Below the pieces are notes generated by a model. That model had not been told where the DNA came from. It was given only the letters and a program-made list of their open reading frames with translations, and did no database searches. Positions 11,908-23,283 of a DNA stretch of 64,000 bases are shown one piece after another; positions within the stretch are counted from its first letter, which is position 1; each line of letters opens with the position of its first letter. Source of the stretch: Aphanomyces cochlioides (lineage: Eukaryota; Oomycota; Saprolegniomycetes; Saprolegniales; Verrucalvaceae); the NCBI GenBank assembly GCA_019828595.1, contig JAHQRK010000001.1, forward strand, positions 62,001 through 126,000, written 5' to 3'. Both the position numbers and the translations under genes were made by a program.

Positions 11908-12966
11908 TTAGAGGTTGCTAGTGCCAAAGTTCACTGACGATTGCTTGAGCTTGCCAGCAGTCTTTGGCGTGTACGCAGTAGCGACGCCGTTCATGTGGTT
12001 CGGCACGTTGTTCTCATTCGTGTTCGTGAAGGCACCACTCGAGACAAACACGTCAGGCACACACGAGCGCTTCAAGTAGGATGAGCAAGATCCCTTGTTG
12101 GCATTCGTCGTCGACATGACGTTGGCAGCCTTGGCCACCAAGTTGGGCAGCACTGTCTTTTCAAAGTAGTTGCCTTCCGACAACACATACGCGCCTTCGG
12201 CACCTTCGAACGAATGGCCAGAGTTGTCGAACCAGTGGTTGTTCGCAATGTGCGCGTACACAGTCGAGCCGCTCATCTTGGGCGAACGACCAGAAGTGTG
12301 ATGGACGAGGTTGTTGACGAAGCTCATCTTGACGTTGCCGTAAAAGATAAACGACCAGTAGTGGCGGCCATCACAAGTAGCGGACCAAGACGTTTGGCCG
12401 TTGAACTCCGAGTTGGAGATCGTGAGGCTCTCGACACCAGCAGCGTTGGTCGTGAACATTTGGCGACCGACAAGCGACACCTTGACGTGGTCGATCCAGA
12501 TCTTCTTCATGGCGCGGTTGTTGACGCCTTGGAGGTAGAAGGCATCGCCACCCCAGACATATTGAGGGTTCAAGTTGGTGATGTGGATGTTTTGGATGAT
12601 GATGTTGTCGCCGTTGAGCCAGAGACCCTTGCCGATGATGACACCCTTGAGACCTTCGCCTTTGAGCGTCTTGTTGGATGCAACGGCGAGTGGGTTCTTG
12701 GTGCCGGCGATGTCGTACGTGACTGAGACTGGCTGTCCGTTGGAGCATCCGCCAGTGTTGGCCATGCCACCGCTTTGAAGGATGACATCTTGGCTCTTGT
12801 AGCCGTTGTTCTTGGCGATACATTCGCGCATGAAGTCCGGTCTGCATCCCGTTTCCGTCTTGGTGCCTTCGGTGCCTCGGAAATCGAAAGCTTTGTTCAA
12901 GATGATCACGCGAGGATTCGAGTCGCTCAAGTAGGATTTGAGTTGGGCGATCGTCGTGGGGTACAC
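11908..12966 (-). pseudogene. Pectin lyase copy C left, 5'-truncated
   Basis: The translated sequence is identical to copy A from the residue after the N-terminal [10 protein letters not shown] block to the stop codon, but the match breaks off at about 12969, so the signal peptide and about 38 N-terminal residues are missing. The match also starts right at the stop codon; the 3' flank differs from that of copy A. At least one silent difference from copy A is visible near the stop. Without a signal sequence the product would not be secreted. The near-identity suggests recent copying or gene conversion from copy A. An upstream exon supplying a new signal peptide cannot be excluded but none is visible. 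Confidence 0.85.
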
Positions 12967-12969
12967 TGG

Positions 12970-13297
12970 GCTGGTGGCAGTTCCAAGTAAACGAAAAATC
13001 AGACGCAGCCAATCAAAATCGCTCCCGCCTTACATTTTGACTTTATCAGGTCAGATCGTCTGATAGAGCCTGACACCTCCTACTATTGGTTGAAAGTGTT
13101 TCTCCTTTCCGCCATTGTATGTGTTAAAGCTGGTCTCTGAAAATGTTCCCATCACAAAGTCTGTCTATCTTGGCTTCCGTGGAGATAGGTTGGTCTTGGA
13201 GGTCCTTTATTGTCGGTGCCTTGCCTTGTCTTCGACTCGCAGTCATCGTTGCTGGCTCTGACGACATGAGTTCAATCAGAGCGCATAATAGTATTGA
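12970..13297. other. Unique part of the inverted-repeat spacer
   Basis: The 620-bp spacer between the arms consists of 12678-12969 (lyase copy C sequence absent from the right arm) and this unique segment. It contains a small inverted motif 'cagatcgtctg' but no convincing gene. Its presence argues against a simple fold-back assembly error at a perfect hairpin tip. Confidence 0.6.
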
Positions 13298-14067
13298 CCA
13301 ACAAGACGCTCAAAGGCGAAGGTCTCAAGGGTGTCATCATCGGCAAGGGTCTCTGGCTCAACGGCGACAACATCATCATCCAAAACATCCACATCACCAA
13401 CTTGAACCCTCAATATGTCTGGGGTGGCGATGCCTTCTACCTCCAAGGCGTCAACAACCGCGCCATGAAGAAGATCTGGATCGACCACGTCAAGGTGTCG
13501 CTTGTCGGTCGCCAAATGTTCACGACCAACGCTGCTGGTGTCGAGAGCCTCACGATCTCCAACTCGGAGTTCAACGGCCAAACGTCTTGGTCCGCTACTT
13601 GTGATGGCCGCCACTACTGGTCGTTTATCTTTTACGGCAACGTCAAGATGAGCTTCGTCAACAACCTCGTCCATCACACTTCTGGTCGTTCGCCCAAGAT
13701 GAGCGGCTCGACTGTGTACGCGCACATTGCGAACAACCACTGGTTCGACAACTCTGGCCATTCGTTCGAAGGTGCCGAAGGCGCGTATGTGTTGTCGGAA
13801 GGCAACTACTTTGAAAAGACAGTGCTGCCCAACTTGGTGGCCAAGGCTGCCAACGTCATGTCGACGACGAATGCCAACAAGGGATCTTGCTCATCCTACT
13901 TGAAGCGCTCGTGTGTGCCTGACGTGTTTGTCTCGAGTGGTGCCTTCACGAACACGAATGAGAACAACGTGCCGAACCACATGAACGGCGTCGCTACTGC
14001 GTACACGCCAAAGACTGCTGGCAAGCTCAAGCAATCGTCAGTGAACTTTGGCACTAGCAACCTCTAA
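13298..14067 (+). pseudogene. Pectin lyase copy C right, strongly 5'-truncated
   Basis: Mirror of copy C left but starting only at the [11 protein letters not shown] block, so the first roughly 145 codons of a normal lyase are missing. The remaining coding part reads to the normal stop. The breakpoint coincides with the inner edge of the right arm, which shows that the inversion or duplication junction lies inside this gene. Confidence 0.88.
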
Positions 14068-14618
14068 ACGTGTTACATGTAATCTAGACTATATGTTGTC
14101 ACCTGGTTCGTCGATTCACTTTGACTACAGTATACGTACAGTGAGGAACAGTTCACCGTATACTCGATATTTTTGTCTGCTGAAAAATCTAAACACTTTA
14201 CCACTGGACGGTAAAGTGGTGTCATGATCAATACTGTTGACCACACTGCAGAGTAGCACCACGACAAACGCAGTACTTACAGTTGTTAGTTTCGACTGCT
14301 GCAACTAGCATTAGATCGCTCACCAAAGATGCTCTCAATGCTCGTCATTCGAACCACAAGTGGAGTTACATTGATGCGTCGAATTGAAATGACAAATATC
14401 ATCTTACAACAAGCAAGCGCGAACGCCGTCAGGCATCCGCCAGGAAAGTTGAACTCACCGCAGCGAAGTGCACGTCGAGTGAAAAGCTGATGAAATGAAG
14501 GTCTGATCTAGTTCTGACCAGTCTTTACCCTCTAGAGCTGGAGCTGTCCATCAAGCACAAGACTGACAAGGACAGATGACTGTATAATTATTAAGCCATA
14601 CCGACAAACATGTACAAA
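14068..14618. other. Intergenic region between convergent lyase ends (right arm)
   Basis: Exact positional mirror of 11357-11907. No gene supported. Confidence 0.5.
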
Positions 14619-15791
14619 CTAGAGATTGCCAACACCAAAGTTTGCCGTCGATTTCGTGAGCCTCGCAGCAGCCTTAGGCGCGTATGCCGTCGCGACACCG
14701 TTCATGTGGCTCACCACATTGCTTTCACCCGTGTTGACAAACTTCCCACTCGAGGCAAAGGCGTCTGGCACGCACGCTCGCTTCAAAGTTGTCGAGCACG
14801 ATCCTTTGTTGGCACTCGTCGTCGACATGACGTTCGCAGCTTTGTCCACCAAGCTTGGCAGGAGGGTATTTTCAAAGTAGTTGCCTTCTGAGAGCACATA
14901 AGCACCGGTGGTTCCTTCAAAGGAATGACCAGTGTTGTTCAACCAGTGGTTGTTGGCAATGTGGACAAATGCAGTCGCGTCGGCAATCTTGGGGGAACGG
15001 CCAGACGTGTGGTGTACGAGGTTGTTGAGGAAACTCACCTTGACATTGCCATGGAAGTAGAGCGTCCAGTAGTGATGGCCGTCGCAAGAAGCAGACCAAG
15101 TCGTTTGGCCGTCGAACTCCGAGTTGGAAACTGTTAGACTGTCAACACCAGCCTTATTCACGGCAATCATCTGACGACCGATGAGAGACACCTTGACATG
15201 GTCGATCCAGATCTTCTTCTGGGCTCGGTTGTCCACGCCTTGGATGAAGAATGCATCGCCGCCCCAGACATATTGAGGGTTCAAGTTGGTCACGTGGATG
15301 TTTTGGATGATGATGTTGTCGCCGTTGAGCCAGAGACCCTTGCCGATGATGACACCTTTGAGTCCTTCACCACGCAGCGTCTTGTTGGACTTGACGATGA
15401 GTCGGCTTTTGGCGGCAGCATTGTCGTACGTGACAGAGATGGGTTGACCATTCGAGCAGCCACCAGTGTTATTTATATCTCCCGTTGGAAGAATAACATC
15501 CTGACTCTTGAAGCCGTTGTTCTTGGCAATGCATTCCCGCATGAAGTCAGGTCGGCATCCCGTTTCCGTCGTCGTTTTTTCGGTGCCGCGGAAGTCGAAG
15601 GTCTTGTTCAAGACAATCACACGAGGCGTCGAGTCACCCAAGTAGGACTTGAGTTGGTCGATGGTCGTGGGGTAGACTGGCGTGGCCGAGCCGCCGCCAG
15701 TGACACCAGCGGCAAGGCCAGGGGCAGTGGCCCCAAGGATAGAATCGGTGGCCACAGTGACAATAACAACAATGAAAGCAAAGATCTTCAT
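14619..15791 (-). CDS. Secreted pectin lyase (PL1 family), copy B right
   Basis: Mirror of the gene at 10184-11356, 390 aa from MKIFAFIVV, with the same signal peptide and the motifs [25 protein letters not shown] and TSGRSPK. It keeps His in the conserved GHSFEG motif, whereas the left copy has Pro; this is the only coding difference I found between the pair. Predicted function is beta-elimination of methyl-esterified pectin outside the cell. Divergent from copy A right across a 1.3-kb shared promoter interval. Confidence 0.92.
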   Translation of the reverse strand: MKIFAFIVVIVTVATDSILGATAPGLAAGVTGGGSATPVYPTTIDQLKSYLGDSTPRVIVLNKTFDFRGTEKTTTETGCRPDFMRECIAKNNGFKSQDVILPTGDINNTGGCSNGQPISVTYDNAAAKSRLIVKSNKTLRGEGLKGVIIGKGLWLNGDNIIIQNIHVTNLNPQYVWGGDAFFIQGVDNRAQKKIWIDHVKVSLIGRQMIAVNKAGVDSLTVSNSEFDGQTTWSASCDGHHYWTLYFHGNVKVSFLNNLVHHTSGRSPKIADATAFVHIANNHWLNNTGHSFEGTTGAYVLSEGNYFENTLLPSLVDKAANVMSTTSANKGSCSTTLKRACVPDAFASSGKFVNTGESNVVSHMNGVATAYAPKAAARLTKSTANFGVGNL

Positions 15792-17097
15792 AGAGATGGC
15801 AAATTTGAAAGTGACTTTAGAAGGAGTACCGACTTTGTGGAGTACCATCTGTCCGTCGCCGATGAACGACTGTATCCATCTAAAGGTTCTATGAGTGGGC
15901 AGTTCCCGTTACTCCCACAATAAACACCGCGGCGATCGTCAACTGTGAAAGTTAGCTAACTCGTGCGCACTTGCCAGGCATTAAAGCCAAAGTTGCACGT
16001 TGTTGTCCTCGAAATGCAGAACTTAATGATGTTGTCAGTCTTTTTGTAGCATCGCTTCATCTCTCGTCTGTTCTGTTAGACAATGTCGCCCAACATGTTG
16101 ACTTTGAATAAAGTTTGGATTAAAACTGGATGATTGGACTTATCACATCACACCCATGCATCGCAGATGTTTTCTTACCCAGCTTAAAAACCACGACACA
16201 CTGCATTAGCATCCATTTGTTCTCGCCGCGCGAACTTGTCCTGCTCTTACACGAATGAAAATTGCATCCTTGCATTCAAGATGCAGTGAGATTGTCCAAG
16301 TGAGCTTAATCTGACCGAGCAGTTAGGGTTCTTTCACGATGAACAGCGTCGACTCTCAACAGCGTCCTGAAATTTTGTCGAGCCGACTGCGCGATTGAGC
16401 TTTCGCCGTGCATTTCGTCAAAACATGAACGTAAAAAACATCACAATTGCTCCAAATATACGATAGTTTTGAACTTCGATTGAATATTGTATCCTTGAGG
16501 TGTCTTCTCTGTTCTTTCAACCCATTCTCGCTTCTCAACGTCCGCTGTGCTCGTTGCTTGCGGACCATTTTTATGCTGGGACACCATGGGTACCTTCCGA
16601 GCAAGTCTCATCCCATGGGAATTGTGCACGACATAGTCTTTACACTGTAATAGCATCGTCGAGTAAGGTCAAGTCGTTTCTGTACTCATCCTGAGCACCA
16701 ATGTCTTCTCATCGAGGCTGAGCATTTCATGGTCGGATCCGATATTGAGTGTTTCGCACAGAGTTTTTCGTTTCTTATGCTCCTAAGCCATGTGCACCCA
16801 CAGACCAAACAAGCATGTATTAGACGCTGAAATGAGATCCAAAGAGCTCGTCAGCACACGTGCGTTTGTGCTCCAGAGTATTTGCGAGGATCATCTGACA
16901 TCGCTGCGTTGGGTGCAAGAGTGTTCTATCAGCTGTTCTATCTCATTTTCAGCATCGCAGGAATCAATAGTCTAGCTCTTACATTTCCTTACTGTGGGTT
17001 GGATTCGTAACTTGAATTCTGGACATCCTCTCGCGCAAACTGTCAAACACCATCACAATCATATTTGATCTTTCCCCTTAATTCTCCACACCATTCC
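15792..17097. other. Divergent intergenic region between two lyase genes (right arm)
   Basis: Positional mirror of 8878-10183, with the dispersed repeat at 16230-16346. Expected to carry both promoters. No individual site is claimed. Confidence 0.6.
16230..16346 (+). repeat. Dispersed lyase-associated repeat, copy 3
   Basis: Mirror of the copy at 9629-9745, with 'ctcttacacgaatg', 'caagatgcagtgagattgt' and 'gagcttaatctgaccgag' blocks. Confidence 0.75.
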
Positions 17098-18270
17098 ATG
17101 AAGATCTTCGCCTTCATCGCTGTCATTTTCACCGTCGCCACGGAATCGGTTCTCGGAGCCTCTGCTCCTGGTCTTGCCGCTGGTGTCACTGGTGGTGGAT
17201 CGGCCACCCCAGTGTACCCCACGACGATCGCCCAACTCAAATCCTACTTGAGCGACTCGAATCCTCGCGTGATCATCTTGAACAAAGCTTTCGATTTCCG
17301 AGGCACCGAAGGCACCAAGACGGAAACGGGATGCAGACCGGACTTCATGCGCGAATGTATCGCCAAGAACAACGGCTACAAGAGCCAAGATGTCATCCTT
17401 CAAAGCGGTGGCATGGCCAACACTGGCGGATGCTCCAACGGACAGCCAGTCTCAGTCACGTACGACATCGCCGGCACCAAGAACCCACTCGCCGTTGCAT
17501 CCAACAAGACGCTCAAAGGCGAAGGTCTCAAGGGTGTCATCATCGGCAAGGGTCTCTGGCTCAACGGCGACAACATCATCATCCAAAACATCCACATCAC
17601 CAACTTGAACCCTCAATATGTCTGGGGTGGCGATGCCTTCTACCTCCAAGGCGTCAACAACCGCGCCATGAAGAAGATCTGGATCGACCACGTCAAGGTG
17701 TCGCTTGTCGGTCGCCAAATGTTCACGACCAACGCTGCTGGTGTCGAGAGCCTCACGATCTCCAACTCGGAGTTCAACGGCCAAACGTCTTGGTCCGCTA
17801 CTTGTGATGGCCGCCACTACTGGTCGTTTATCTTTTACGGCAACGTCAAGATGAGCTTCGTCAACAACCTCGTCCATCACACTTCTGGTCGTTCGCCCAA
17901 GATGAGCGGCTCGACTGTGTACGCGCACATTGCGAACAACCACTGGTTCGACAACTCTGGCCATTCGTTCGAAGGTGCCGAAGGCGCGTATGTGTTGTCG
18001 GAAGGCAACTACTTTGAAAAGACAGTGCTGCCCAACTTGGTGGCCAAGGCTGCCAACGTCATGTCGACGACGAATGCCAACAAGGGATCTTGCTCATCCT
18101 ACTTGAAGCGCTCGTGTGTGCCTGACGTGTTTGTCTCGAGTGGTGCCTTCACGAACACGAATGAGAACAACGTGCCGAACCACATGAACGGCGTCGCTAC
18201 TGCGTACACGCCAAAGACTGCTGGCAAGCTCAAGCAATCGTCAGTGAACTTTGGCACGAGCAACCTCTAA
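17098..18270 (+). CDS. Secreted pectin lyase (PL1 family), copy A right
   Basis: Mirror of the gene at 7705-8877 with an identical predicted protein of 390 aa from MKIFAFIAV. It has a signal peptide, a Cys-containing N-terminal region ([14 protein letters not shown]) and the beta-helix motifs [32 protein letters not shown] and [14 protein letters not shown]. Predicted secreted pectin lyase. Intronless. Identity of the two proteins implies very recent duplication or ongoing homogenisation. Confidence 0.93.
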   Translation: MKIFAFIAVIFTVATESVLGASAPGLAAGVTGGGSATPVYPTTIAQLKSYLSDSNPRVIILNKAFDFRGTEGTKTETGCRPDFMRECIAKNNGYKSQDVILQSGGMANTGGCSNGQPVSVTYDIAGTKNPLAVASNKTLKGEGLKGVIIGKGLWLNGDNIIIQNIHITNLNPQYVWGGDAFYLQGVNNRAMKKIWIDHVKVSLVGRQMFTTNAAGVESLTISNSEFNGQTSWSATCDGRHYWSFIFYGNVKMSFVNNLVHHTSGRSPKMSGSTVYAHIANNHWFDNSGHSFEGAEGAYVLSEGNYFEKTVLPNLVAKAANVMSTTNANKGSCSSYLKRSCVPDVFVSSGAFTNTNENNVPNHMNGVATAYTPKTAGKLKQSSVNFGTSNL

Positions 18271-18539
18271 TTGCCTGTTCATGTTCTGGTTATCACAGTT
18301 TGATTTGTTGAAAGAGTAATGTCGTAATGAGGGCCCTCCTTTTATATTTTCCTGTCAAGATGAGATAGTCGTAACTTGTGCTTATCTCTCTTTTGAGCTC
18401 ACGATGTAACCCATGGTGTAGTTCATTGGTGTGCATATGCAGTAGTTCCCTTCTCTACAGGCAGTCGATGCAACAATCTGACTTGAAATTCAAATGTTCA
18501 TGTTTGGCTGAGATACCAAGAATACATTCTTTGACAAAT

Positions 18540-18837
18540 TTACAGATTACCGACGCCCCAGTTAGCCGTCGACTCCTTGAGCTTGCCAGCAGCCTTTGGC
18601 GTGTACGCAGTATGTGGTTCGGCACGTTGTTCTCATTCGTGTTCGTGAAGGCACCACTCGAGACAAACACGTCAGGCACACACGAGCGCTTCAAGTAGGA
18701 TGAGCAAGATCCCTTGTTGGCATTCGTCGTCGACATGACGTTGGCAGCCTTAGCCACCAAGTTGGGCAGCACTGTCTATTCAAAGTAGTTGCCTTCCGAC
18801 AACACATACGCGCCTTCGGCACCTTCGAACCAGAGTT
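18540..18837 (-). pseudogene. Pectin lyase 3' fragment (outer right)
   Basis: Mirror of the outer left fragment but longer and better preserved at its 5' side: it still encodes a recognisable [15 protein letters not shown] block and part of the [13 protein letters not shown] region before ending at about 18837. The same 18-base deletion near the MNGVAT codons is present, so the deletion predates the inverted duplication. Confidence 0.87.
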
Positions 18838-19979
18838 GTCGTATGGTTGTTGTGTTGGAAGTCGGATGGTTTCGTTCCTTATCCGGACGCCTTGCCAAGT
18901 TCTGGAGCTTTCAAAAGGATGTTATGCGGAGCGAAATGCAGTCGAACGATGCCATTTCAGCAACTTCACACATCTCCGATGATGAGCTTTTATCTTGGTT
19001 TTCCCAGATCAGCTTGAAATTGTCATCCATGCTGCTTCCCAATCGCATTCTGAAAAGGAGACGAGCATGTACCGATGGCTTTTCATCTTGCAAGTTTAAC
19101 AAATTTTGTTCGACATACCATATGAGAGTGGAAGATTTCCAGTGTCAGGAAATCCTGTTCCTACTCTTGTTGGCAACATCGGTGGCACGTTTGAAGCTTT
19201 TCAAAGATAATGACGATCCTGACTTCGATATTGCGATAGTTTGCCGCTAATACAGTCACTGTCAGGCCACTTCTCTTGCGTCCTTCGGCTGGAAACTCTC
19301 AAGCAATAGGGGCCGGACATATTCCATTAGCACACTGTAAAACAGGTAGGAACTGGAGAGTGATCTGCCATTTCACACTCAGTACCTCGTCAGCAGCACC
19401 ACGTATTCAATCGCTGAGGTAACTTGAGATCAGTCCACCCCTCGTAGTTCTCTCACGGGACTCTACAAGCTCCAGAAAAAGAACTTTGCCGCACCCAAGG
19501 ACGACTTCTCGATCGGCAACTCTGCGTTAGGATTCAAGCTGCGTTGGCAACTCTGCGTTAGGATTCAAGCTGCGTTGGCAACTCTGCGTTAGGATCAAGC
19601 TGTGTTGGCAACATGCCGTTCTGGTTGCACACGGTGGGTATGGAACGACCGATCTTACATCGTACTATTGTGGGGCTGAATTGAATTGGAAGATACACCA
19701 CTTTGATTGACTGTATCTCAAATATAAATCTTTTTCAACAGAACAAAAAAATATAAAATAATTGAGATTCTCTTCAAAAATGTTTCTATGACGTTGAATT
19801 TGTATCGGTGTTCCCAAAAGGAATGATGAGGAGGGAAAAATGCTTGACATGTAACCTGTCCTAGAGGGGTTAGGTGAATTATTTGCTCATTTGATTGGTA
19901 ATAAATAATGCCAAGTATAAATTTATACAGTTAAATAAATTCTGGTTTTTAATCGTTCTATTCATTTTCAGAGAGAACA
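18838..19979. other. Intergenic region without a recognisable gene
   Basis: About 1.1 kb with one 153-codon plus-strand ORF (18789-19250) whose first part is antisense lyase sequence and whose remainder shows no domain I recognise. A 31-bp tandem repeat lies inside. The rest shows nothing. Confidence 0.5.
19515..19612 (+). repeat. 31-bp tandem repeat, three copies
   Basis: The unit starts ggcaactctgcgttagg and recurs with a period of 31 bp; the third copy lacks one base and a fourth begins with ggcaac. Minisatellite, no coding role seen. Confidence 0.9.
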
Positions 19980-20240
19980 TCAAGCAAGTCCTCCTTCACA
20001 CTCAGCATCGGCAAGGAGAGTGTCATCAGCCGCCGCAAAATACGAGTTTTCAAAGGACTGCACCTTACGATAAGCTCCCAGCCAGTCAGAGGTCTGTACA
20101 GTGGCAAACTCACTCCTCAAACTCTTTTGAAGGTGGTCCATGCTGGTTGACGGGTGCATAGCGATGCGGTTCTTCACTATGCCCCAAATCAATTCGACAG
20201 GTTGCAGCTCAGGATGTTATCGACAAAATCACACCAAGGT
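19980..20240 (-). pseudogene. Tc1/mariner-like transposase C-terminal fragment
   Basis: Reading the minus strand, codons for PELQPVELIWGIVKNRIA are followed by about 60 residues to a stop. This matches the conserved tail of Tc1/mariner (DDE_3) transposases, where P-x-x-N/Q-P-I/V-E-x-I/L-W precedes a variable end. The catalytic core is absent. A dead fragment. Confidence 0.75.
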
Positions 20241-20786
20241 TGTATTTTTTGAAATCTGACCAATCAAACATAAATTAGTTGTGAAAAATTGTATTTGATT
20301 GGTCGAAACTAGCTAAAAAGTCTGCATCATTGAGGTATTTGATGGGGTATTTATCACACTCAAGTGTGATCCACGGTGTGATTTCTCCTGGATAAACCAT
20401 AAAAAGTAATGCTCATATGTATTATATTTGACAAGAGTAATGCTGGTGGCATCACGATTTCCATTTCCCGAGTAGATCTATCGTCAATACATTTAAATTT
20501 TTGTATTCAATACAAGGAACACAATAGGGAAACGGAAATCGTGCGGTTCTGTGCACACTCAAATGTAGTAAACTCTCATTGGTTGAAATTCAGGTGCAAA
20601 GAACACGTTAGTCATTTCCAAGTTTGTCGTGCCAATCGAGGATTTCACGATCCAACGCGCGCGAGCCAAGCGGATCTCCGATAGCACGTGAAAAGGATAC
20701 ATATCGGGTCTCAGACAGATTGTAAAATGGATAAAGGTATGTAATTTAATGTTACTGGGGCCATAAACCACGCGTAGGAAACAAAT
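20241..20786. other. AT-rich region upstream of Crypton
   Basis: Contains a short inverted pair (tgaccaatcaaa ... tttgattggtc, about 20258-20306). No gene supported. Confidence 0.45.
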
Positions 20787-22001
20787 ATGACTCATCTACT
20801 CACAGTGAATGATAACGGCGGCGAGATCATTGACCTCACAGTCTTTACTTACGAGCATTTCAAACAATTCATAATTCACACAATGCAGTCAAAGATTTGG
20901 AGCCAAATACGCTGTCAAAATATAGAAGTTCCATCAAACCACACTACAAAGACATGAGGATGCCGATTCCAGACGATTACGGCGAAGATCTCAAAGAAAT
21001 CCTCTCAGGTAGAAGTCGTAATCATCAAATTTGTATTAGGCATTAGAAAAATGCATGCTGAGAAGCTGCAAATTGGTGAAAAATTGTCAGGGGAAAGAAA
21101 CCCCTTCATTATGCTGTTTACTCAAACCTTTACGAAAAGTCCTTGCTCCTGAAAGATGGTGGCTTCACGCACCTTTTTTTAATCCTTACGTGGAATCTAA
21201 TGTGTCGCTCCAAGTCAACAGAAACAATTCATTTGAATAATATTTTGCTTGAAAATGACTCCATAGGAATATGCTTCTTCAAGACGAAAACACAACAAGA
21301 TGGTAGCATATGCATCATAACTATAGTTTATTAATTGTACTTCTTAGGTCTAAACTTGAAAGATCCCCGACATTGCTATGCAAATCCCATGTGTCCTCAT
21401 ACTTGTCTTTTTCTAGCCATTGGAGTCTATTTGGTATGTCATCCAGAACTTGGTGTTGGTGCGCTGTTCCCAGGATCAAACCAACGCGAAAGATTCGGCA
21501 AATCGCTGGATAAGTTGCTTATTTCTTCTTCTAATGACTCACATATGCGTCCTTCCAAGAAAGAAATTGGAACCCACTCCATTCGAAAAGGTGTAGCGAC
21601 TTTTGCATGCTCAGGGTCCACAGCAGGTCCAACAATTGTAAGTGTGTGCTTGCGTTGCGGGTGGGCTTTAGGCAATGTTCTGGAGCGCTACTTTCGATAT
21701 GAAAGTGCTGGAGACCAATTTTGTGGTCGTGTCGTTGCAGGCCTACCACTAGACTCACCTGATTTTGCTGTTCTCCCTCCACAATTTACGCCATCCACCT
21801 CCGTCCAGAATGCCTTAGCTCTCATGTTTCCCAACCTGTTTGTTCATGTATCACTTGTCCCTGTGCTTGAAATCTTGCTTGCCTCACTTGTTCACCACTC
21901 CGTTTACCTTTCTTCCAATTTGCCTAGTACACATGCCTTGCTCTCAACTCCACTGTTTCGAGATCCTCGGATGCTTGATATGCTCCGCTCATGTCTTCTT
22001 A
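20787..22001 (+). pseudogene. Crypton tyrosine recombinase, 5' part
   Basis: The N-terminal core-binding region is in pieces (MTHLLTVNDNGG at 20787, then PNTLSKYRSSIKPHYKDM in a shifted frame). After an EILSGRSR block the frame leading into GKKPLHYAVYSNLYEK contains three stop codons (about 21035-21095). The catalytic domain is well kept: first Arg in WNLMCRS, Lys in FKTKTQQDG, a 45-bp GT-AG intron at 21303-21347, then YANPMCP and HSIRKG with the HxxR pair, and the nucleophile Tyr in LERYFRYE (about 21685-21710). The protein would mediate site-specific insertion and excision via Tyr. This copy is dead because of the stops and the Harbinger insertion. Confidence 0.85.
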
Positions 22002-22228
22002 GAGGCTGGTCGGAAGCACACAAGATCAAACAGGAGCAAAAAAGAACTCGATCGAGTCGGCGCTGATTGGGTAATTTTTATGCGGATTTCGGATGTGATC
22101 GTATTTATTGTCAGTGGTGAGAAACAGAGGTGGCGAGCCTCTGTTTGGAAAACAAGCTCGACCAAGCAAGCAAACGGCAGTGATATGCGTTGGATGAGTC
22201 TCACAAAGCTGTTAGAAGCAGTGCCATA

Positions 22229-23125
22229 ATGTCGAAGCGTGCCTCTTTCTCTTCTGCTGACGAAAGCAGAAGCTCGATGAACGTTGAAGACCAACAAGCC
22301 TTGAAGAAGGCGCGGACGGGCAGACCGAAGAAGTCTGACCAGACAAGGAAGCAGCACGGTGGTCCGAGCAGTCGATTGAATGCTTGTTCGAGCTTAGATA
22401 CAAGGTTCTAGCTCCACGATTTGACAACGTCAAGAGCACCCAGGCAAAGAAGGATGCCTATTTGATTTTGGCAACAGAGCTATCCAGTCGTGTCGGCTCG
22501 CCGTTTGATGCATCCCAAGTACAAAACAAGGTGAGAGTACACGTTAACTTTAATGAATGTTCGAGTGTCTTTCCCATTGTAGTTGAATGATTTGCGGAGA
22601 AAATGGACGAGTCCGACTTTGAAACAAACGGGCAACGGTGGCTTGGTGAAGAGTCGACCCCAATACTACGACATTATGTTAGACTATTGGGGAAGTAAAC
22701 CTGGGCTCTCTCGATCTGCATTATTCTCAACTGATGAAGCCATACAAGATGAAAATAGTGGCTTGTCGTCAGGGTCGTCGACTGAATCAAGTGAAGTTGA
22801 ACCCACTCTTGCTGATACACCAAAGACAGATCCAGTGAATACAAGCAGCTTCTCAAATCGAAGAACTACTAGCATCAAGTGGTCTAAGACAAATTTGACA
22901 TCCCAAGCGGAGGCATTGATGATTGGCCTCGAAGCGGTTGGCTCTGGCTTGAATAAAATTGGAGAAGCCATGACGTCTACAAACAATACGGAAGTCGGTG
23001 CAACTCAGACGAATATGACGGATGTGATTGAAGCTCTTGATCGTCAATCAGCCGCGTTACATTGTCAATCAAACCAACTAGATCAATTGATTCAACTCAT
23101 GATAGCTCGTAATGCCGACAAGTAG
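22229..23125 (+). pseudogene. Harbinger Myb-like accessory protein, frameshifted
   Basis: The second protein of PIF/Harbinger elements, a DNA-binding partner of the transposase. A basic start region with ARTGRPKKS is followed, in a shifted frame after about 22340, by the SANT-like helices (RWSEQSIECLFELRYK). A 52-bp GT-AG intron at 22531-22582 separates QVQNK from LNDLRRKW, the expected continuation of the trihelix fold. The C-terminal part (22583-23125) is Ser/Thr-rich with a possible helical tail. The one shift near 22340 makes it a probable pseudogene unless another short intron exists there. Confidence 0.75.
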
Positions 23126-23283
23126 AGTTGAGTTACTGTAGTGATTAAGCTGAAGTAAACAGTTCATATCTACATTCTATTTCGCCGTTTATACATGACT
23201 CGTGCTAAATCAGCTCGTCTGTTGCGGGCTATTGAACGCAGTTCACTGGTAATATCAGTTGAATTCGTGGAGTAGTTGAAAGG

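Larger units (their letters stand above)
7261..12677. repeat. Left arm of giant inverted repeat
   Basis: Coordinates in this arm and in 13298-18714 add up to 25975 at every checkpoint tested (gene starts and stops and several unrelated ORF ends), so the arms are collinear with no net indels over about 5.4 kb. Only one base difference was found in the portions compared: a codon in the lyase at 10184-11356 reads Pro where the mirror gene reads His. The arm contains the 3' part of one lyase fragment, two full lyase genes and most of a third. Confidence 0.95.
13298..18714. repeat. Right arm of giant inverted repeat
   Basis: Inverse complement of 7261-12677 with collinear coordinates. Inner boundary is sharp: the match starts at 'ccaacaagacgctc' at 13298. 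Outer match weakens beyond about 18714 where the left arm has diverged and has a 5-bp offset. Confidence 0.95.

Noticed and set aside
18789..19250. 153-codon plus-strand ORF
   Set aside because: Its start is antisense lyase sequence and the remainder has no recognisable domain or codon signal.
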